64,000 nucleotides of DNA from AR5 sp035762565 (GTDB taxonomy: Bacteria > Methylomirabilota > Methylomirabilia > Rokubacteriales > CSP1-6), in contig DASTOJ010000128.1 of assembly GCA_035762565.1 (NCBI GenBank), positions 1 through 64,000 of the forward strand. The letters run 5' to 3'. Each line of letters starts with the position of its first letter. The first letter of the stretch is position 1. Below are positions 15,568 to 25,754 of this stretch, piece by piece. Made by a program: the position numbers and the translations under genes. The notes under the pieces are model-generated. The model worked only from the letters and a program-made list of their open reading frames with translations. It had not been told where the DNA came from and ran no database searches.

Positions 15568-16164
15568 TCAGATTCCGTGGACGATCAATCGCTCCAGATC
15601 CCTGCAGAGATCTCGGTCGCGCTGGAAGCCGCGCGCCTGTATCAGGGCCACGGCCCGGCGTGCCACGTCGATATCGGCCAGTGCCGCCGCGCGCACCAGC
15701 TGAGCGAGATCCACCCGGTCCTGAGGCCGGGTCCGGTCGTCTCGTGAGAGCAGCTTCAGCGCCAGCAGGTGGCCGATTGTCGCCACCGGCACCCGAAGCC
15801 CGGACAGGATCTCCAGCGGTTCGGCCGCCTCGACGATCTCGGGCTCGATTCCCGACGAGGCGAACAGGATGTCGAGGACGACGGCGTCCTCGTCGCCCCC
15901 TTTGGCCAGCAACCGCGCCGTTGCCAGCCGCCCCGCTGCCTCCTGCTCCACGAGGGTCTGGAGCCGGTAGCCCCGCTGCTGGAGCGCGTGAACCGCCTGC
16001 TCCGCGTCTGGGTCGCCACGGACAGCGATGACGAGATCGACGTCACGCGTGAAGCGGGGCTCGGTTCGAGCCGAGACGGCGAGGCCGCCCACGAGAGCCC
16101 ATCGGAGGCGGAGCTCGGCCAGGTCCAGTGCGGCCGCCCGGAGGACGGCCTCGAGGTGGTTCAC
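15568..16164 (-). CDS. Nucleotidyltransferase, AbiEii/AbiGii toxin-like
   Basis: A 198-residue protein of the DNA polymerase beta nucleotidyltransferase fold. The GG motif is in WALVGGLAVSARTEPRFTRD and the two catalytic Asp are D41 and D43 (TRDVDLVI). A later DRTRPQDRVDLAQL segment matches the helical part of AbiEii-like proteins. The GTG start overlaps the stop of a 78-residue gene upstream by four bases, a toxin-antitoxin-like layout. AbiEii toxins modify tRNA or use nucleotides; no activity is shown here. Confidence 0.8.
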   Translation of the reverse strand: MNHLEAVLRAAALDLAELRLRWALVGGLAVSARTEPRFTRDVDLVIAVRGDPDAEQAVHALQQRGYRLQTLVEQEAAGRLATARLLAKGGDEDAVVLDILFASSGIEPEIVEAAEPLEILSGLRVPVATIGHLLALKLLSRDDRTRPQDRVDLAQLVRAAALADIDVARRAVALIQARGFQRDRDLCRDLERLIVHGI

Positions 16165-16397
16165 TCGGAGCGGCGGGGCCAGGAGGCGCGCCGTCCGACG
16201 GCATCGCCGAACTCGGCGCCCGGCCGCTCTTGCAGCCAAGCCCTGACCCGGGCCTCGATCTCCGTGTCGGGAAGGGCGGGATGACTACGGCGAAGGTTCT
16301 GCCGCATCATCTCCACCCCGGTCTCGAACATCGCGAGGGCAGCCCGGAGGCGGGCGGCGGCGGCTTCACGGGCGTCGCGGGCGGTCTCGCCAGCCAT
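16161..16397 (-). CDS. Small helical partner of the nucleotidyltransferase
   Basis: A 78-residue, strongly charged protein: MAGETARDAREAAAARLRAA, then MFETGVEMMRQNLRRSHPAL, DTEIEARVRAWLQERPGAEF. It is predicted almost all helical. Small genes of this pattern precede nucleotidyltransferase genes in other soil bacteria, to my recollection. It is coupled to the next gene by GTGA overlap. A TTG nine codons upstream is an alternative start, but GGGGGAGA supports the ATG at 16397. Probable antitoxin by context only. Confidence 0.65.
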   Translation of the reverse strand: MAGETARDAREAAAARLRAALAMFETGVEMMRQNLRRSHPALPDTEIEARVRAWLQERPGAEFGDAVGRRASWPRRSE

Positions 16398-16434
16398 GGC
16401 CTCGGGCCAGTCTCCCCCTCGCAACTGGCGCCGC

Positions 16435-16986
16435 TCAGCGCTGGTTGAGGGCGCGGTCGGCGACCTCGACGGTTTTCTTGTCGGGGTCGAACTTCAGCGT
16501 CTTCTTGGTCTCGACATCGCCCCCCGTCACCCGGATGAAGAACGTGTCGTCGCCGAACTCGATCGAGTGGATGTCGCCGACCGCGAACACCGCGGCGTGG
16601 CCGGGCTCGTTGAGGAACTCCCTCTGCAGCTCGACCTCGGCGTGGCCGGGCGTCCGACCGTCGTCGAGCCGGCGCCAGCGCCGCATCCGCGTGGGGTTCT
16701 GGTAGTTGCCGTAGATCACCCAGCAGGGGCCGTGGTCGTGCACCGCGGACTTGCCGGCCTTGGCGCGGCCGTGCACCAGCACGTGCACGTCGGTCTCGGG
16801 GTCGTGACCGATCGTGGTGCGTTCGACGTAGGGGACCGGATCGCCGAGATGCTTCTTCAGCAGCTCGGGATTGTGGAGCAGCTTCTCCAGGTGGTCCCGG
16901 ATCTCGGCCAGGCCCGAGGGCACGCCCTTGGCGTTGATCGTCGCGCGCGTATCGGCGAGGAACTGCTCCAGGCTGTAGTGGCTCAA
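16435..16986 (-). CDS. Cupin-fold protein, cysteine-dioxygenase-like
   Basis: A 183-residue protein beginning at TTG 16986, which overlaps the upstream stop (TTGA) and has GGGAGG in front. The single cupin motif reads GKSAVHDHGPCWVIYG, with metal ligands expected at HxH, and motif 2 is VGDIHSIEFGDDTFFIRV. The arrangement resembles cysteine dioxygenase and related thiol dioxygenases, but I cannot confirm the Tyr-Cys pair. It follows an alpha/beta hydrolase in one operon. Confidence 0.75.
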   Translation of the reverse strand: MSHYSLEQFLADTRATINAKGVPSGLAEIRDHLEKLLHNPELLKKHLGDPVPYVERTTIGHDPETDVHVLVHGRAKAGKSAVHDHGPCWVIYGNYQNPTRMRRWRRLDDGRTPGHAEVELQREFLNEPGHAAVFAVGDIHSIEFGDDTFFIRVTGGDVETKKTLKFDPDKKTVEVADRALNQR

Positions 16987-17843
16987 CGCGATCCTCCCTT
17001 CCAGGGTCCCCAGCGCCCGCTCTCGACCGAGGCCAGGAACTCGGCGACGAGCGAATTGAACAGCCCCGGCTCCTCGATGTTGACCGTGTGGCCGGTCATC
17101 GGCAGCACGACGAGGCCGGCGTGCGGGATGTGCCGCTTCATGAAAAGGCCCGGCCCCAGGCAGGGCTCGTCCTGGTCGCCGACGACGATGAGGGCCGGCG
17201 CGGCGATCTGCTTGAGCTCGGACTCCAGCTGGTAGATGGTCCGACGCTTCATCTGGACGCCCCGGGCCATGAGCGCGGAGCCCACGCCTGAGTGGTCCAG
17301 CACGTTGCGCATGAACTCCGCGTGGCCGCGAGGGTCCTTCTCGGCGAAGCCGCGCCGCGCCGGATTGGCGGCGAAGTTCCGCGCCTTGGCCTCGGCGCCC
17401 TCGGTCTCGTAGAGCCTGGCCTGGCGCTCGGCGTTCTTGACGAACTCCTCGGGGCTGTCGCTGCCGGCGCCGGCTCCGGCGATGACGAGGCTGGCGGCGA
17501 GCTCGGGGTGCCGGATGCCGAAGTTCACCGTCACGCCGCCCCCCAGCGACAGGCCCCCGATGTGCGCGCGCCGGATGCCGAGGTGCTCCAGGAGGCCGCG
17601 CAGGTCCTCGACCAGGATCTCGACGGAGTAGGCGTCGCCGTCCTTCGGCACCTCCGACGGCGGGTAGCCGCGGTAGTTCCAGGTCACGACGCGGTAGCGG
17701 CGGGAGAAGTAGCGCACCTGCTGCTCCCACGAGCGATGATCGCCCCCGTACTCGTGGCACCAGACCAGCGGGAAGCCCTGCCCGGTCTCTTCGTAATAGA
17801 GGTCGACGGGGCCCTTGAGAGACGGAATGCGCGCGGTCGGCAT
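16983..17843 (-). CDS. Alpha/beta hydrolase
   Basis: A 286-residue hydrolase. The nucleophile Ser is in GGLSLGGGV, the oxyanion region in HEYGGDHRSW, the acid in VVGDQDEPC, and the His in MTGHTVNIEEPG. GGAGGAG precedes the ATG. It looks like an enol-lactone or ester hydrolase, but specificity is unknown. It is the first gene of a unit with the cupin gene downstream. A TATCAT box at 17861-17866 could be its -10. Confidence 0.85.
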   Translation of the reverse strand: MPTARIPSLKGPVDLYYEETGQGFPLVWCHEYGGDHRSWEQQVRYFSRRYRVVTWNYRGYPPSEVPKDGDAYSVEILVEDLRGLLEHLGIRRAHIGGLSLGGGVTVNFGIRHPELAASLVIAGAGAGSDSPEEFVKNAERQARLYETEGAEAKARNFAANPARRGFAEKDPRGHAEFMRNVLDHSGVGSALMARGVQMKRRTIYQLESELKQIAAPALIVVGDQDEPCLGPGLFMKRHIPHAGLVVLPMTGHTVNIEEPGLFNSLVAEFLASVESGRWGPWKGGSR

Positions 17844-17872
17844 GGCTCCTCCGAGCTCGGATGATATCACTC

Positions 17873-17925
17873 GTCCCGGGGTCTGCCCCGAGCTTGCCCG
17901 GGACAGCCCCTGGGTGCCGGCACCC
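17873..17925. repeat. Inverted repeats between divergent genes
   Basis: Two symmetric elements in the 165-base gap: GTCCCGGG (17873-17880) with CCCGGGAC (17897-17904), and the 14-base palindrome GGGTGCCGGCACCC (17912-17925). They could be regulatory dyads between the divergent hydrolase and dehydrogenase genes. High GC makes chance likely. Confidence 0.35.
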
Positions 17926-17993
17926 GGGTCCGGACGGCCACGCCACTCTTCCCCCGGCGGTGGCCCGGACAGGCGGCTTCCTCCGGCCGCGGG

Positions 17994-17999
17994 TGATAC
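17994..17999 (+). promoter_or_regulatory. Candidate -10 box before the Gfo/Idh/MocA gene
   Basis: TGATAC ends 9 bases before the ATG at 18009. No ribosome site lies between, fitting the leaderless pattern of this window. Confidence 0.3.
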
Positions 18000-18008
18000 C
18001 ATCCCGCC

Positions 18009-19055
18009 ATGGCTGACAAACCGATCCGCGTGGGATTCGTGGGGGCCGGGGCCAACACCCGCAAGCATCACATTCCCAAGCTCAAGGCCCAGCCGGGCGT
18101 CGAGCTGGTGGCGGTCGCCAACCGGTCGAAGGAGTCGGGCGAGCGCGTGGCCAAGGAGTTCGGCATCGCGCGCGTGCACGACGACTGGCGGCAGGTGGTG
18201 GAGGCGCGGGACGTCGACGCGGTCTGCATCGGCACCTGGCCCTACATGCACCGCGAGCTGACGGTGGCGTCGCTGGCCGCCGGCAAGCACGTGCTGTGCG
18301 AGGCGCGCATGGCCATGAACGCCGCCGAGGGGCGCCAGATGCTGGAGGCCTCCCGCAAGGCACCCCAGCTCGTCGCCCAGCTGGTGCCGGCGCCGCACAC
18401 GCTCGAGCTGGACGGGACGCTCACGCGCCTGCTGGCCGAGGGCTACGCGGGCGAGGTGCAGGCGGTCGAGGTGCAGGCGACCCAGCAGGCGCGCTTCGCC
18501 GAGCTGGGCGACGCGATGCACTGGCGGCAGGACATCCGGCTCAGCGGCAACAACATCCTGAACATGGGCATCTGGTACGAGGCGATGATGCGCTGGCTGG
18601 GGCCGGCCCGGCGCGTGATGGCGATGACGAAGATCGCGGTGCCCCGGCGCCGGGACGAGACGGGCGCCTGGCACGACGTGAAGGTGCCCGATCACGCCGA
18701 CATCCTGGTGGCGTTCAAGAGCGGGGCCGTCGGCCACCTGCGCTTCAGCTCGCTCACGGCGCTCGCGCCGCCGGCCGAGGCCTGGATCTACGGCAGCGAG
18801 GGCACGCTGCGGATCGAGCCGGACGCCAGGCGGCTGTCGGGCGGTCGGCGCGGCGACAAGGCGCTGGCCGAGATCGCCATCCCGGCCGACCAGCGCATCG
18901 GCTGGCGCGTCGAGGAGGAGTTCGTCAACGCGATCCGCGGGCGCGAGAAGGTCACGCACACGAACTTCGAGGACGGCGTGCGCTACATGGAGTTCACCGA
19001 TGCGGTCGCCCGCAGCGCGGCCAGCGAGCGCGCGGCCGACGTCGCCGAGCTGTGA
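18009..19055 (+). CDS. Gfo/Idh/MocA family oxidoreductase
   Basis: A 348-residue NAD(P)-dependent dehydrogenase. The N-terminal Rossmann motif is GFVGAGANTRKH. The family EKP position reads CEARMAMNAAEG instead of CEKP, so the usual catalytic Lys is replaced by Ala. The C-terminal sheet domain follows from about residue 125. It leads an operon with a hydroxyacid-type dehydrogenase, an aminotransferase-fold enzyme and an ABC sugar importer, which suggests a sugar or sugar-acid route. Confidence 0.87.
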   Translation: MADKPIRVGFVGAGANTRKHHIPKLKAQPGVELVAVANRSKESGERVAKEFGIARVHDDWRQVVEARDVDAVCIGTWPYMHRELTVASLAAGKHVLCEARMAMNAAEGRQMLEASRKAPQLVAQLVPAPHTLELDGTLTRLLAEGYAGEVQAVEVQATQQARFAELGDAMHWRQDIRLSGNNILNMGIWYEAMMRWLGPARRVMAMTKIAVPRRRDETGAWHDVKVPDHADILVAFKSGAVGHLRFSSLTALAPPAEAWIYGSEGTLRIEPDARRLSGGRRGDKALAEIAIPADQRIGWRVEEEFVNAIRGREKVTHTNFEDGVRYMEFTDAVARSAASERAADVAEL

Positions 19056-19066
19056 GGGGGTCGCCC

Positions 19067-20136
<1,070 letters not shown>

Positions 20137-20140
<4 letters not shown>

Positions 20141-21321
20141 GCCACGACCTCGCGGCCCTCTGGCCGCTCGAGCGCGGCCTCGACTTCCTCAACCACGGCT
20201 CCTTCGGCGCCTGCCCGGCCGAGGTGCTGCGGCACCAGGACGCGCTGCGCGCCGAGATGGAAGCCGAGCCCGTGCGCTTCCTCTCGCGCGAGCTGGACGA
20301 CCGGCTCGAGGCGGCCCGTGACGCGCTGGCCGCGTTCGTCGGCGCCGACGGCGACGACCTCGCGTTCGTCACCAACGCCACCGGGGGCGTCAACGCGGTT
20401 CTGAGGTCGCTGGCGTTCGCGGCGGGTGACGAGCTGCTGACGACCGACCACGCCTACAACGCCTGCCGCAACACGCTCGACTTCGTCGCCGCCCGCGCCG
20501 GCGCCCGGGTGATGGTGGCCACCATTCCTTTTCCGGTGGGCTCGCCCGACGACGTCGTCGAGGCGGTGCTGGCCAAGGTCACGCCCCGCACGCGGCTGGC
20601 GCTGGTGGATCACGTGACCAGCCCGACGGCGCTGATCCTGCCGCTCGAGCGCTTGAGCGCGGAGCTGGGCCGCCGCGGCGTGGACGTGCTGGTCGACGGC
20701 GCCCACGCGCCGGGCATGGTGCCGCTCGACCTGGCCGCGCTCGGCGCCGCCTACTACAGCGGGAACTGCCACAAGTGGCTCTGTGCGCCGAAGGGCTCGG
20801 CGTTCCTGTGGGTGCGCCGCGATCGGCAGGCCACGGTGCACCCGCTCACGATCAGCCACGGCGCCAGCGCGGTACGGCCGGACCGCTCGCGCTTCCGCCT
20901 GGAGTTCGACTGGACGGGCACCAGCGATCCGACCGCGTGGCTGACCGTCCCCAGGGCGATCGAGTACGTGGGCTCGCTGCTGCCGGGCGGGTGGCCGGCG
21001 GTGATGGCGCGCAACCGCGCGCTGGCCCGTGAGGCGCGCGACCTGCTCTGCGCGGCGGTGGGCGCCGCGGCGCCGTGCCCGGAGGCGATGCTCGGCTCGC
21101 TCGCCAGCGTCCCGCTGCCGGACGGGACCGCGGACGTCGCGTGGCGGCGTCCGGATCCGCTCCAGCGGCAGCTGTTCGACGGCTGGGGCATCGAGGTGCC
21201 GGTGGTGAGCTGGCCGGCGGCGCCCCGGCGCCTCATCCGCGTCTCCGCGCAGCTCTACAACCGCCGCGAGCAGTACGAGCGGCTGGCCGAGGCCCTGCGC
21301 AAGGAGCTGGACCGGCCGTGA
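20137..21321 (+). CDS. Class V aminotransferase-fold enzyme (isopenicillin N epimerase-like)
   Basis: A 394-residue PLP enzyme starting at GTG and overlapping the previous stop. The PLP lysine is K213 in SGNCHKWLCAPKG, and the pyridine-binding Asp is D187 in LVDGAH. The N-terminal FLNHGSFGACP and SRELDDRLEAAR are typical of the epimerase/cysteine desulfurase-like subgroup. It could be an epimerase, an aminotransferase or a desulfurase-type lyase. The next gene again starts on its stop. Confidence 0.85.
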
Positions 21322-22547
21322 GGCGACGCCGGTTCCTGGCCCTGGCCGCGACGACCGCGGCCGCCGCGCTCGCGGGCTGCGGGCGCGGGTCGGACGGCCG
21401 CATCAAGGTCGTGATCGCCGACTACAGCAAGGACCACACGCGGCCCTTCTGGCAGGCGCTCGCCGAGACGTACATGAAGCAGGGGGGCGCGAAGGTCGAG
21501 CTGCAGGTGGTCGACTGGAACTCGATCGACCAGCAGGTCAGCACGATGCTGCAGAACAACCAGCCGCCGGACGTGCTGAACCTCAACTCGTTCTCCAGCT
21601 ACGCCAAGGACGGCCTGCTCTACGCGGCCGACGAGATCCTCTCGCCGCAGACGAAGGACGACTTCCTGGACGCCTTCGCCCGGGGCGGGGAGTACGGCGG
21701 CAAGCTGTACGGCTTTCCCATCCTGTCGAGCGCGCGCGCGTTCTTCTACAATCGGGCGCTGTTCCGCAAGGCCGGCCTGGCCGGCCCCCCCGGGACGTGG
21801 GACGAGTTCGTCCAGGCCGCCAGCCGGATCCAGGCTCTCGGGCAGGAGACGATCGGCTACGCGCTGCCGCTGGGGCCGGAGGAGGCGCAGGCCGAGTGGT
21901 CGATCTGGATGTGGAACAACGGCGGCGACTGGAAGTCGGGCGAGCAATGGACGATCAACAGCGGGCGCAACGTGCAAACGCTGCAGTTCCTGGCCGACCT
22001 CGCCAACAAGTATCGGGTGACCCAGGTCAACCCGGGCAAGACCAACCGCACCGACGGCGCCTTCCAGCTCTTCAAAGACGGCAAGGTCGGCATGGTCATG
22101 GGCTTCAGCCCCCTCGCCGCCCAGCTCGACGCCGAGGGCAAGGTCGACTACGGCGTGTCCACGATGCCGACCAACATCGGCGCCAGCGTCACGCTCGGCG
22201 TCGAGGACTACCTGATGGCGTTCAAGAGGGAGGGCAACCAGGACGCTGTGAAGAAGTTCCTCGACCTCTACTACCAGCCGGAGAACATCACCCGCTGGAT
22301 CGCCGCCGAGGGCTTTCTTCCCGTGACGAAGTCCGGCCTGCGGCGGATGAGCGACAATCCGAAGCTGAAGCCATACCTCGACGCACTCCCGAGCGCCAAG
22401 CTCGTGCCGACCACCGATCCCGCCTGGGACCGGGTCAAGCTCGACGTGCAGCAGAACATCGGGCTGGCCGTGCAGCCGGGCGGCGACCCGCGGCAGGTCC
22501 TCGACCAGCTCCAGAAGAACGCCACCGCTGCAGCGGGCGGTCGCTGA
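21318..22547 (+). CDS. ABC transporter sugar-binding lipoprotein (family 1)
   Basis: A 409-residue extracellular solute-binding protein. The signal sequence RRRRFLALAATTAAAALAGC has a lipobox with Cys21 as the lipidated residue. The mature part has SBP family 1 features: NNQPPDVLNLN, GFPILSSARAFFYN, FKDGKVGMVMGFSP. It would capture a sugar, polyol or oligosaccharide outside the cytoplasmic membrane and pass it to the two permeases that follow. Confidence 0.9.
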   Translation: MRRRRFLALAATTAAAALAGCGRGSDGRIKVVIADYSKDHTRPFWQALAETYMKQGGAKVELQVVDWNSIDQQVSTMLQNNQPPDVLNLNSFSSYAKDGLLYAADEILSPQTKDDFLDAFARGGEYGGKLYGFPILSSARAFFYNRALFRKAGLAGPPGTWDEFVQAASRIQALGQETIGYALPLGPEEAQAEWSIWMWNNGGDWKSGEQWTINSGRNVQTLQFLADLANKYRVTQVNPGKTNRTDGAFQLFKDGKVGMVMGFSPLAAQLDAEGKVDYGVSTMPTNIGASVTLGVEDYLMAFKREGNQDAVKKFLDLYYQPENITRWIAAEGFLPVTKSGLRRMSDNPKLKPYLDALPSAKLVPTTDPAWDRVKLDVQQNIGLAVQPGGDPRQVLDQLQKNATAAAGGR

Positions 22548-22623
22548 CACGACCCTGACGCGCGGCGGCCACTGGCGAGCGCTGCTCTGGCTCGGCCCGA
22601 GCCTCGCGCTCATCGCCGGCGTC

Positions 22624-23439
22624 GTGCTCTATCCCGCGGCCCAGCTCGTCCACGCCTCACTGGGCCGGTATTCGCTGACCGGTCTCTACCAGGGCGCCGT
22701 GGGCGTGGAGAACTACGCGCGGCTCGTCCAGCAGGAGGCGCTGCCGGCCGTGCTGGCGAACACCACGGTGTGGGTCGCGGTCGTCGTGGTGGTGACGCTC
22801 GTGATCTCGCTGGGACTCGCCCAGCTCCTCGACCAGGACTTCCCGGGCCGGCGCCTCGTCCGGTGGGCGCTCATCGTGCCCTGGGCGGCCTCCCTGATCA
22901 TGACGGCCAAGCTGTTCGTGTGGATCTACGACTACTACTTCGGGATCCTCAACCACGCGCTGCTGTCGGTGGGCATCCTTGCGCGCCCCGTCGACTGGCT
23001 CGGCGAGGGCGCGACGATCATGGCGGCGATGATCGCCGTGGGCGTCTTCGTGTCGCTGCCGTTCACGACCTACGTGCTGCTAGCCGGGCTGCAGACCATC
23101 CCCGGCGAGGTCTACGAGGCCGCGCGCGTCGACGGCGCCTCCGTCTGGCGGACGTACCGGTCGGTGACGCTGCCGCTCCTGCGGCCGGCGCTGCTGGTGG
23201 CCACCGTGCTCAACCTGATCTACGTCTTCAACTCGTTCCCGATCGTGTGGACGCTGAACGACCGCAACCCCGGCTTCGGCTACGACACGACGATCACCTA
23301 CATGTACAAGATCGCCTTCAAGAGCGCCCTGCGCGACGTCGGCCTGGCGGCGGCGCTCGGCGTGGTCAACGTGCTGGCCATCCTGGTCGCCGTGTTCGTC
23401 TACCTGCGCACGGTCCGCTGGCGGGAGCAGGAGGCCTGA
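22624..23439 (+). CDS. ABC sugar transporter permease 1
   Basis: An MalF-type inner-membrane permease with the EAA loop EVYEAARVDGASVWRTYRSV. The only standard start is GTG 22624, which gives 271 residues but cuts into the first membrane helix. In-frame codons upstream (ALLWLGPSLALIAGVVLYPA) read as a proper helix, so translation probably begins further up, perhaps at CTG 22555 or 22528. The next permease overlaps its stop (TGATG). Confidence 0.88.
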   Translation: MLYPAAQLVHASLGRYSLTGLYQGAVGVENYARLVQQEALPAVLANTTVWVAVVVVVTLVISLGLAQLLDQDFPGRRLVRWALIVPWAASLIMTAKLFVWIYDYYFGILNHALLSVGILARPVDWLGEGATIMAAMIAVGVFVSLPFTTYVLLAGLQTIPGEVYEAARVDGASVWRTYRSVTLPLLRPALLVATVLNLIYVFNSFPIVWTLNDRNPGFGYDTTITYMYKIAFKSALRDVGLAAALGVVNVLAILVAVFVYLRTVRWREQEA

Positions 23440-24266
23440 TGACGCGCCGGGCGGCGCGGCGGGCGGCGCTGGGGGGCGCGGGGTGGGTTCTCGCCCTGGG
23501 GCTGCTGTCGCCCTACCTGGTCATGCTCTTCACCGCGCTCAAGCCCGCGGCCGAGCTGCGCACGACGCCGCCGCGCCTGCTGCCGGTCGACTGGCGGTTC
23601 GCCAACTTCGTCGACGTGCTGCGCGACGATGCCTTCCAGAGCTGGCTGTCGGTCTCGCTCGTGGTGGCGGCGGCCTCGACCCTGCTGGTCATCCTCGCCG
23701 CGGTGCCGGCCGCCTACTACACCGCGCGCCACCGCTTCCCCGGCCGCGGGGCCTTCCTGTTCCTCGTGCTGGTCACGCAGATGTTCGCGCCGACGGCGCT
23801 GGTGGTCGGGCTCTACCGGGAGTTCTTCGAGCTGGACCTCATCAACACCTACACCGCGCTGATCCTGACCAACGCGGCCTTCAACCTGGCGTTCGCCATC
23901 TGGATGCTCCGGGCGTTCTTCGCCTCGATCCCGCGCGAGATCGAGGAGGCGGCCGCCGTGGACGGCTGCGGCCGGCTGCGCACGCTGGCCGGCATCGTGC
24001 TGCCGCTGTCGCTGCCGGGCATCGTGACGGCGGCCATCTTCGCCTTCATCGCGGCCTGGAACGAGTACATCGTGGCGCTGACGCTCATGACCGACCCGGC
24101 CATGAAGCCGCTGACCGTCGGCATCACGACCTACGTGACCGCCTACGTGCAGCACTGGAACTCGCTGTTCGCCGCCTCCGTGCTGGCCATCGTGCCCGTC
24201 GTCGTGCTCTTCGCGCTCATCGAGCGCTACCTGGTCGGCGGGTTGACGGCCGGCAGCCTCAAGTAG
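23439..24266 (+). CDS. ABC sugar transporter permease 2
   Basis: A 275-residue MalG-type permease with six helices. It begins with a basic stretch (MTRRAARRAALGG) and has the EAA loop EIEEAAAVDGCGRLRTLAGI and the typical end YLVGGLTAGSLK. With the lipoprotein and permease 1 it forms an importer, but no ATP-binding subunit is encoded next to it. A shared MsmX/UgpC-like ATPase elsewhere in the genome is the likely partner. Confidence 0.9.
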   Translation: MTRRAARRAALGGAGWVLALGLLSPYLVMLFTALKPAAELRTTPPRLLPVDWRFANFVDVLRDDAFQSWLSVSLVVAAASTLLVILAAVPAAYYTARHRFPGRGAFLFLVLVTQMFAPTALVVGLYREFFELDLINTYTALILTNAAFNLAFAIWMLRAFFASIPREIEEAAAVDGCGRLRTLAGIVLPLSLPGIVTAAIFAFIAAWNEYIVALTLMTDPAMKPLTVGITTYVTAYVQHWNSLFAASVLAIVPVVVLFALIERYLVGGLTAGSLK

Positions 24267-24290
24267 CCGCCGTTCGCGGCGCGGCCGCGG

Positions 24291-24296
24291 TACTAT
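24291..24296 (+). promoter_or_regulatory. Candidate -10 box before the amidase gene
   Basis: TACTAT ends 8 bases before the ATG at 24305, without a ribosome site in between. It is consistent with a leaderless transcript. Confidence 0.35.
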
Positions 24297-24304
24297 CCGG
24301 GACC

Positions 24305-25750
24305 ATGACCGATCGCGACCTCACGTTCACGGCAGCGGGCGAGCTGGTGCGGCTCTATCGAGCCCGTCGGGTCTCGCCGCTCGAAGTCGTCCAGGCGCTG
24401 CTGGCGCGCATCGACGCCGTCAACCCGGCGGTGAACGCGGTGGTGACGCTGGCGCGGGAGGCGGCGCTGTGGCACGCGCGCCGGGCCACCGCGGCCCTCA
24501 AGCGTGGCGGGCCGCTGTCGCCGCTGTTCGGTGTGCCGGTCACCGTCAAGGACGTCACCCCGACGGCCGGGATCCGCACGACGTACGGCTCCAAGCTGTT
24601 CGAGGACCACGTGCCGGACGAGGACGCCCTCGTGGTCCAGCGCCTGCGCGCGGCCGGGGCCATCGTGCTCGGCAAGACGAACACCCCGGAGTTCGCGTTC
24701 GGTCCCAACACGACGAACACGGTGTTCGGCGCGACGCGCAACCCCTGGGATCTCACGCGGACCTCCGGCGGCTCCAGCGGCGGCGCGGCGGCGGCGCTCG
24801 CCACCGGCATGTGCCCGCTGGCCGAGGGCTCCGACCTGGGCGGCTCGCTCCGGGGGCCGGCGTCGTTCTGCGGCGTGGTGGGCTTCCGCACGACGCCCGG
24901 GCTGATCCCGCGGTACCCGTCGGCACTCGCCTGGGACACCTACTCCGTGGAAGGGCCGATGGCGCGCACCGTCGCCGACACGGCGCTGATGCTGTCGGTG
25001 ATGGCCGGACCCGACGACCGGGCGCCGCTGTCCTACGACGTCGACGTACGCCCGTTGGTAGCCGCGACCAGGGCGCCCTCGGTCAAGGGCTGGCGGATCG
25101 TGTGGACGCCGGACCTCGGCGGGCTGGTGATGATCGACGACGAGGTCCGAGCCCTGGTCGAGCGCGCCATGAGCGTGTTCCGCTCGCTGGGCGCGCGCGT
25201 CGAGCCGGCCTGCCCCGACGTGAGCGACGTGCCCGAGATCGTGCGGCTCTCCCGCGGGTTCCTGATGGTCGCGCGCCACGCCGACAAGCTGCCCGAGCAC
25301 CGCGCGATCCTGCAGCCGGGATTGGTGGAGAACACCGAGCAGGGGCTGGCGCTGTCCTCCCGCGACGTGGCGCGGGGCGAGCTGCTGCGCACGCGCCAGT
25401 GGCAGCGCGTGCGCGAGTTCCTGGACGGCCGGGACGTGTGGATCACGCCGACCATGGCCGTGCCGGCGTTCCCCATCGAGCACCCGCACGTCCTGGAGAT
25501 CAACGGCCAGCCCGTCGGCAAGGCGATGCAGCGCTCGCTCCTGACCTACGCGTTCTCCGTGCTGGGCCTGCCGGCGATCTCGGTCCCGTGTGGCTTCACA
25601 CGCGCCGGGCTGCCGGTGGGCCTGCAGATCACCGGAAGGCGGCGTGGCGAGGCTGCGGTCTTGCGGGCGGCCGCAGCCTTCGAGACCGCCCAGCCGTGGA
25701 GTGACCGCATCCCAGCCATCGTGAGCCCGGCGAGAGCGCCGGCGGGGTGA
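24305..25750 (+). CDS. Amidase signature family hydrolase
   Basis: A 481-residue amidase. The Ser-cisSer-Lys triad is complete: K82 (VTVKDVTP), S157 in SGGSSGG, and nucleophile S181 in GSDLGGSLRGPAS. The glycine-rich signature runs from about 153 to 195. It is not a GatA by context, since gatB and gatC are absent. It may hydrolyse an amide imported or made by the preceding operon, from which it is separated by 38 bases and a possible promoter. Confidence 0.9.
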   Translation: MTDRDLTFTAAGELVRLYRARRVSPLEVVQALLARIDAVNPAVNAVVTLAREAALWHARRATAALKRGGPLSPLFGVPVTVKDVTPTAGIRTTYGSKLFEDHVPDEDALVVQRLRAAGAIVLGKTNTPEFAFGPNTTNTVFGATRNPWDLTRTSGGSSGGAAAALATGMCPLAEGSDLGGSLRGPASFCGVVGFRTTPGLIPRYPSALAWDTYSVEGPMARTVADTALMLSVMAGPDDRAPLSYDVDVRPLVAATRAPSVKGWRIVWTPDLGGLVMIDDEVRALVERAMSVFRSLGARVEPACPDVSDVPEIVRLSRGFLMVARHADKLPEHRAILQPGLVENTEQGLALSSRDVARGELLRTRQWQRVREFLDGRDVWITPTMAVPAFPIEHPHVLEINGQPVGKAMQRSLLTYAFSVLGLPAISVPCGFTRAGLPVGLQITGRRRGEAAVLRAAAAFETAQPWSDRIPAIVSPARAPAG

Positions 25751-25754
25751 CGTA

